A stretch of 64,000 bases of DNA from JAFGSI01 sp041287425 (lineage in GTDB: Bacteria > Chloroflexota > Anaerolineae > Anaerolineales > Villigracilaceae). Shown here one piece after another: positions 59,600 through 64,000 of this stretch. The notes below the pieces were generated by a model. The model worked only from the letters and a program-made list of their open reading frames with translations, made no database searches and had not been told where the DNA came from. Position 1 is the stretch's first letter. Every line of letters begins with the position of its first letter. Both the position numbers and the translations under genes were made by a program. The stretch is taken from contig JBEULG010000026.1 in the NCBI GenBank assembly GCA_041287425.1, positions 1 to 64,000 on the forward strand, in the 5' to 3' direction.

Positions 59600-60061
59600 A
59601 TGAGTCAGGTGCTCGAATGGTTGGCGTCCCATCCCTGGGTCATTTTGTTGCTGGGCGGCGTGGTCGTTGCTCTCGGCGGCAGCGCGGCGGCGTACTTCCT
59701 GTGGCGCGGATTGAGGCCCGGCGGGAGACAGCCGCAGTCCAGGCTTTCGCCGCCAACCCATCCGGCGCCGACTCAATCGCCGCCCAAATCTGCTTCCCGC
59801 CACGAAGCACCGACCGTCCCTCCGGAGAAACCGGTTATAGCCGCCGGCGCGACGTCGGCTGCGGACGATGAACCGCCAGCCATGGATGATGAAATGCAGG
59901 AACTGCTGGCCAAACTGGAGACCTACAGCGCCACCCTGGCGGAGGACGAGATCCTGCCGCTGGCGCGCGGCGGCAGGATCTCCAAGGATGCGATTCGGCG
60001 CATGATCAAGCGTCTGGAGTCGCTGGATGAGAAATCGGCCGAAGGAGCCGGAGAGGAGTAG
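59600..60061 (+). CDS. Small single-pass membrane protein upstream of the TIR gene
   Basis: Not a recognised family. Seen: 153 aa from ATG 59600 after GGGGAGG. There is one N-terminal helix (WVILLLGGVVVALGGSAAAYFLW), a Pro-rich linker (about 45-80), and an acidic helical C-terminal part with MDDEMQELLAKLETYSATL and GGRISKDAIRRMIKRLESLDEK. Topology suggests a cytoplasmic tail. The TIR gene follows after 3 nt, so the two products probably act together at the membrane. Confidence 0.82.
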   Translation: MSQVLEWLASHPWVILLLGGVVVALGGSAAAYFLWRGLRPGGRQPQSRLSPPTHPAPTQSPPKSASRHEAPTVPPEKPVIAAGATSAADDEPPAMDDEMQELLAKLETYSATLAEDEILPLARGGRISKDAIRRMIKRLESLDEKSAEGAGEE

Positions 60062-60064
60062 GCC

Positions 60065-61312
60065 ATGGCAGGCATCTGGTGGTTTTTGATTGGTTTGGCG
60101 GCAGGGCTGCTGATTGGCGGCGGTTTCGTCTATCTGCTGACGTATCGTCGCCTGCAAAAACCTCTGCGCGAATGGCGGGTGCTGCGCCAGCCAGCAGAGT
60201 CGTTGCTGCAGAGACTCGAGACGGAACGGCGAATAGCGCCAGGGCAAAAGACCTTGGGCTTGCCGGAGCGTTCGCCGTTCGTGGGCCGCAAAATGGGGGG
60301 CGAGGAAGTGCTTGTCGGTGCAGCGGACGAAGAGATGCACGGCATGATTGTGGATCGCACAATGGATTTCGACGAAGCCCCGCCGCCGCGGCGCAGCCGG
60401 CGCGCCGAACGGCGCGCCGAACAGCCCGAAGCGGAGCGGCTCGAGGAAGCCGAGGCTGCGATGGAGGAGAAAGGCAGGGAGGAAGCCGTCGCATCTGCTC
60501 CGGCGGCCGACCTGGTGCATTTCTCGGTCACTGCGCCGCCTGCGGTGCCGGCGGGTTCGACTTTCCTGCTGAGCGTCTGGGCGCATTTGGACGCCCAACG
60601 GGCAGAGGTGCTGGCGCGCGCCCGTCAGGAGTTGGGCGAAGAACCGGCCGTCCACACGCGTGGGCCGGCGCGGGTGGCGCGCGGCACCCGCCTGGCGTTC
60701 CACGTCGAGGTCGAAGGGCTGACCGTCGAGGAGCCGGTCGGCTGGGTGGATTGGGAGGGCGAGGTGGCTCAGGCAGCCTTCTTCGTGAACGCGCCCGCCG
60801 ATGCGGCCGCCGGCAATCACAAAGGTCGGGTGAGCGTTTATGTCGAGGGGATGTGCATCCTGGAGATGCGCTTCCTGATTCGCGTTGGCGAGGTGGCCGC
60901 CGAATCGGCCCCGCTGACGACGGAAATTCACCGCTGTCGCAGCGCCTTCGCCTCCTATTCTAGCAAGGACCGGGCCGAGGTGTTCAAACGCATCCAGGGC
61001 ATCCATCAGGTGGCCCCCGACCTGGATATTTTCGTGGACGTGGACAGCCTGCGCTCCGGCCAGGATTGGGAACGGGAACTCTGGCAACAAATCGGCAGCC
61101 GAGATGTCTTTTTCCTGTTCTGGTCGTCGAACGCGCGGAAGTCCAGGTGGGTAGAAAAAGAATGGCGGTTCGCCCTCGAAAAGCGCGGCGTGGATTTTAT
61201 TGACCCGGTGCCGCTCGAACCGCCCGACCAGGCTCCGCCGCCGCCCGAACTTTCCAGCAAGCACTTCAACGACCGCGAACTGGTGTTCATCAAGGCTTAC
61301 GCCGGCCCGTAG
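60065..61312 (+). CDS. Membrane-anchored TIR-domain protein
   Basis: Seen: 415 aa. An N-terminal helix (GIWWFLIGLAAGLLIGGGFVYLL) is followed by a charged linker rich in Arg/Glu (about 100-145) and a beta-rich middle domain (about 155-305, with VPAGSTFLLSVWAHL). The C-terminal TIR domain (about 315-400) has AFASYSSKDRAEV, IFVDVDSLRSGQDWERELWQQI, DVFFLFWSSNARKS and WVEKEWRFAL. Known: bacterial TIR domains often hydrolyse or cyclise NAD+ in defence using a Glu, here possibly the one in WVEKEW. Inferred: a membrane-tethered signalling or immune protein. Neither a STAND nor an Argonaute partner is adjacent. Confidence 0.85.
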   Translation: MAGIWWFLIGLAAGLLIGGGFVYLLTYRRLQKPLREWRVLRQPAESLLQRLETERRIAPGQKTLGLPERSPFVGRKMGGEEVLVGAADEEMHGMIVDRTMDFDEAPPPRRSRRAERRAEQPEAERLEEAEAAMEEKGREEAVASAPAADLVHFSVTAPPAVPAGSTFLLSVWAHLDAQRAEVLARARQELGEEPAVHTRGPARVARGTRLAFHVEVEGLTVEEPVGWVDWEGEVAQAAFFVNAPADAAAGNHKGRVSVYVEGMCILEMRFLIRVGEVAAESAPLTTEIHRCRSAFASYSSKDRAEVFKRIQGIHQVAPDLDIFVDVDSLRSGQDWERELWQQIGSRDVFFLFWSSNARKSRWVEKEWRFALEKRGVDFIDPVPLEPPDQAPPPPELSSKHFNDRELVFIKAYAGP

Positions 61313-61358
61313 CAGAGCAGCGCTTGCAGGAAAGCGGGTTTTTGGATACACTGGCGGC

Positions 61359-62060
61359 ATGAGCGATACCCAAACCGCTTACGAACTTCGCCTCTTGTTC
61401 GAGGAGCCGGGTTGTCCGGTTTGTGCGCTGGGCCAGCGCGTTTCGTCCCGTTATGTGGACAGTTTGTTCTACGAGAGCATCAATGACCCGGCGGCGCGCG
61501 CCCGCCTGCGGGCCAGTCTGGGGTTGTGCTACGAGCATGCCTGGCTGCTAATCGAGGCGCGGCTCTCGGACGCTCTCGGTCAGGCCATTCTGTACCGCGA
61601 CCTGGCGAAGACGCTCCTCGAGCGCCTGCCTGAGGAGGGCGAACCGTTGGACGAACGCGCCCTCCGCAGCCTGGGCGAGGCGTTGACGCCGGAGGCGGTT
61701 TGCCCGGCCTGCGAAAGCCGGGCTCAGGCCGAACAGCGCGCCCTGCAGGCCCTGGCCCGTTCGCTCGAACGGCGCGATTACCTGGCCGAGTTCGAAAAAT
61801 CCGAGGGCCTGTGCCTGCCGCATCTGCGGGCTTTGCTGCAGGAGGGCGGGCTTGGCCGCAAGGCGCTGGCCGCCGTGTTGCGTCATCAGCGCCGCCGGCT
61901 GACAAACCTGGAGGGGGAACTGGCCGAATTTATCCGCAAGAACGATTATCGCTTCCAGGGGGAGGGGATGGGCGCCGAGCGCGACGCGTATCAACGCGCC
62001 GCCGCTTTCCTGACCGGCCGTCGCCGCCCGATGAGCAGGAAGGAACTGGGGCTGAGGTGA
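61359..62060 (+). CDS. DUF6062 cysteine-motif protein
   Basis: Seen: 233 aa from ATG 61359. Four Cys/His motifs are regularly placed: PGCPVCALG, LGLCYEHAW, AVCPACESR and GLCLPHLRAL. This is the DUF6062 pattern, with CPxC and GxCxxH pairs suggesting metal binding. Function unknown. It follows the TIR gene by 46 nt and converges on the GH127 gene. A longer frame upstream is a shadow. Confidence 0.88.
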   Translation: MSDTQTAYELRLLFEEPGCPVCALGQRVSSRYVDSLFYESINDPAARARLRASLGLCYEHAWLLIEARLSDALGQAILYRDLAKTLLERLPEEGEPLDERALRSLGEALTPEAVCPACESRAQAEQRALQALARSLERRDYLAEFEKSEGLCLPHLRALLQEGGLGRKALAAVLRHQRRRLTNLEGELAEFIRKNDYRFQGEGMGAERDAYQRAAAFLTGRRRPMSRKELGLR

Positions 62061-62082
62061 GGCAGGCGGTATCAATTCCGCC

Positions 62083-64000
62083 CTACATCTTCACCCAAAC
62101 GGTCATCTGCGATTCGCCGCGGTTGGCCCACAGGTAGTAGGGGATGAAGGTCAGCGGCCGGCCGTCTCGGCTGCGGGCGCTGATGACCTGCGTCCCGCCC
62201 AGCAGGGTGGGGGAGAAAGCCGTCTCCAGCGTGGACGGGTCGAGGCGGACGGAGAAGAGGTCCACGCCGGGGTTGTCCACCGATTCGAGACAATAGACCA
62301 GCGGGCCGCGCGTCACGGCGACTTTGCCGCGGCACGGACGCACCCCCGGCCGGGCGCGCAGCAGGCGGATGGGGGTCGCGAAGGTCAGGTCGAGGGCGTC
62401 GCCCGGGTTCCAGGTGCGGGAGAGGGGGAGGAAGCGGGCGAAGTGGGGGTCGTAGGTGGTCGAAGGTCGAAGGTCGAAGGCGGTCGAGCGTTGCAGGTCG
62501 GGGGTCTCGAAGGGTTCGCCGTTGAGGAGCAGGGAGGTGGGACCGGCCCAGGAGGGGAGGCGCAGGCGCAGGGTCAGGGCGGCCGGGGCGGGCAGGTCGA
62601 GGCGGATGCGGACGCGGCCCTCCCAGGGCAGAGCGTGGACGATGGACAGTTGACCATGGCCGCCTATCGCCCACGGCCTAGCGTTCACGTACTGATGCAC
62701 CCACACCTGGTCGCCGGCGGCGTGGACGGCGTAGCGGTCGAGCCAGGCCATCGTCCGCAGCAGGTTGGAGGGGCAGCAGGGGACGGCGTACCAGGGCCGG
62801 CGGGTGATGCCGCCGCGGCTGGCGAGCGGGTTGTTGTAAAGGTAGGTCGTGCCGTCCAACCCGAGGCCGGGACGGGCAGCGTTGTACCACTGCCACTCGA
62901 AGAGGTCGGCGTATTTGGCTTCGCCGGTCAGAAGGGCCATTTCCCAGTTCCAGAACAGGGAGGCCAGGGCGGCGCAGGTCTCGGCGTAGGCGTATTCGGG
63001 GTCGAGTTCGTCGTCGCGGCCGAAGCCCTCCAGGGCGGGGACGGCGCCCAGCCCGCCGGTGACGTACATGCGGCGGGTGACCATCCGCTCCCAGGCGCGC
63101 TGCAGGGCGGCAAGACGCGCCCCTTCCCTGGTGTCCTTGCGAGACGCCGCAGGCGGCGAAGCAATCTCCTCCTCGGCGCGGAGAGTGCTTCGCTCCTCCC
63201 GTGGGTCGGGGCTTGCAATGGCGTGCAGGCGCAGAAGTCTGGCGGCGGCGGCCATCAGGTAGCCGAAGCGGACGGCGTGACCGACCGGCACGGTCTGGCG
63301 TTCGAGCGGGGCGTGCATCTGGAAGTATTGGCCGCTGAGGGCCGAGAGTTTCCAGCGCAGGTTGGCGCCGGGCGGCGCTTTGACCGGGTTGCCGGGCGGC
63401 AGAACGTAGCGCGGCGCCTCGGGATGGGTTTCGTCCCAGGCGCGGCGGGCGGCCTCGACCTGACGCCGGCGGCGTTCGACGCGGGCGTTCTGGCGCAGGA
63501 GTTCGAGGGCGAAGCGCAGACGGGGGAGCCGCCCGCGCCGTTCGAGCAGGGCAGCGGCCAGGTCCAGGTACGGGGCGTGGGCAGTGACCTCGTACAGCCG
63601 CAGGAGGGCGATTTCGATTTCCTCGTGGCCATCGGGCAGGCGGGGGGTGTGGAGGAAGTCGCGCACCAGCAGGTCGGCGGCGCGGCGGGCCATGCCGAGG
63701 GGCAGGCCGCCGCCGAGACCGGCTTCGTGACAGGCCAGGCAGGCCTCGATGAAGTGGCCGTGACAGTAGAGTTCGTGTTCGATGAGCAGGTTTTCCCAGC
63801 GCGATTCGGGGAAGTGAATCTGGTTGTAGGTGTAGAGGTAGCCGTCGCGGGCCTGGGCGCGGGAGAGCAGGGCGAGGAAGTCTTCGGCGAGGGTTTTAAC
63901 GTCGCGGCTCGGAGGTTGAACGTCGGAGGCGCAGACCCGGCCGGCGGCGTCCAGCCATTTGTGGGCGTCGGAATCGGCGAAGAACCAGCCGCGATGGACG
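62083..64000 (-). CDS. GH127 (DUF1680) beta-L-arabinofuranosidase-like protein, 5' end beyond window
   Basis: Seen: an open frame of 638 codons from the window edge to the stop at 62083. The upstream part has RDGYLYTYNQIHFPES and LIEHELYCHGHFIEA. Later come TRRMYVTGGLGAVPALEGFG, YAYAETCAALASLFW and CCPSNLLRTMAWLDRY, then a beta-sandwich C-terminus. Known: GH127 enzymes such as HypBA1 hold zinc with Glu and three Cys (ETC and CC) and cleave beta-L-arabinofuranosides. An extra, non-conserved stretch of about 34 residues (ASPDPREERSTLRAEEEIAS onward) is encoded by two inverted copies of a dispersed repeat at 63122-63222. The frame survives. Confidence 0.9.
   Translation of the reverse strand, partial: VHRGWFFADSDAHKWLDAAGRVCASDVQPPSRDVKTLAEDFLALLSRAQARDGYLYTYNQIHFPESRWENLLIEHELYCHGHFIEACLACHEAGLGGGLPLGMARRAADLLVRDFLHTPRLPDGHEEIEIALLRLYEVTAHAPYLDLAAALLERRGRLPRLRFALELLRQNARVERRRRQVEAARRAWDETHPEAPRYVLPPGNPVKAPPGANLRWKLSALSGQYFQMHAPLERQTVPVGHAVRFGYLMAAAARLLRLHAIASPDPREERSTLRAEEEIASPPAASRKDTREGARLAALQRAWERMVTRRMYVTGGLGAVPALEGFGRDDELDPEYAYAETCAALASLFWNWEMALLTGEAKYADLFEWQWYNAARPGLGLDGTTYLYNNPLASRGGITRRPWYAVPCCPSNLLRTMAWLDRYAVHAAGDQVWVHQYVNARPWAIGGHGQLSIVHALPWEGRVRIRLDLPAPAALTLRLRLPSWAGPTSLLLNGEPFETPDLQRSTAFDLRPSTTYDPHFARFLPLSRTWNPGDALDLTFATPIRLLRARPGVRPCRGKVAVTRGPLVYCLESVDNPGVDLFSVRLDPSTLETAFSPTLLGGTQVISARSRDGRPLTFIPYYLWANRGESQMTVWVKM
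63122..63222. repeat. In-frame insertion of an inverted pair of REP-like elements in the GH127 gene
   Basis: CTTGCGAGACGCC...GCGAAGCAATCTCC (63136-63169) is followed by its diverged inverted copy GGAGAGTGCTTCG...CTTGCAATGG (63180-63221). The motif GCGAAGCAATCTCC with TTGCGAG resembles a widespread bacterial intergenic repeat. Flanking codons join to give the normal GH127 sequence if it is removed. Confidence 0.75.

Overview
The window is a high-GC bacterial chromosome segment with no rRNA or tRNA genes. The gene set suggests a Chloroflexota bacterium of the Anaerolineae type: split coenzyme F420 genes, SsnA, a K+-independent H+-pyrophosphatase, GldA/F/G-like ABC genes, a MetV-MetF fusion, DUF6062, and many membrane-anchored NTPase/TPR/TIR proteins. 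This assignment is an inference from content; no marker gene was placed by alignment.

Layout. 1-5.9 kb (minus): a defence-type pair, an Eco57I-class adenine methyltransferase (cut by the window edge) and a PLD-nuclease/SNF2 helicase, separated by a REP-associated transposase with hairpin repeats. 5.9-12.7 kb (minus): a tightly overlapping operon of zinc-ribbon protein, NACHT-HEAT membrane NTPase, SsnA, F420:NADP reductase, CofE and a nitroreductase-like protein. 12.7-25 kb: a class-A beta-lactamase-fold protein, proline dehydrogenase, a pteridine-reductase-like SDR, a UbiA-like protein, a response regulator, Bcp, a GT-C-like membrane protein, the primary sigma factor and a four-gene GldA/F/G-type ABC operon. 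25-35.5 kb: H+-PPase, a DUF1801 protein, MutS with an intein inside its P-loop, a MalK-type ATPase, phosphoglycerate mutase and a secreted CAP-LysM protein. 35.5-41.2 kb (plus): an operon of MetVF, two YhfC-family membrane proteins, isochorismatase, a flavoprotein and an RlmN-like radical SAM protein. 41.2-48.7 kb (minus): Fe-ADH, ALDH7, an LsrG-like monooxygenase, an unrecognised 420-aa protein, a four-helix-bundle protein, PanB and a STAND-like TPR NTPase. 49-59.5 kb: two convergent pairs of heterodimeric ABC exporters, one behind a MarR regulator and the other behind a leader peptide with an apparent transcription attenuator. 59.6-64 kb: a small membrane protein, a membrane-anchored TIR protein, DUF6062 and a GH127 enzyme cut by the window edge.

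Two repeat classes run through the segment. The first is short perfect palindromes with 1-3 nt loops, several of which form the ends or parts of genes. The second is tandem arrays with a 7-nt (sometimes 8-nt) period in spacers and, in frame, inside MutS and a flavoprotein. The strongest regulatory find is the 34-codon leader at 59,325-59,429. Its 3' codons can pair over 10 bp with the downstream terminator, which is the logic of ribosome-stalling attenuation of drug exporters.
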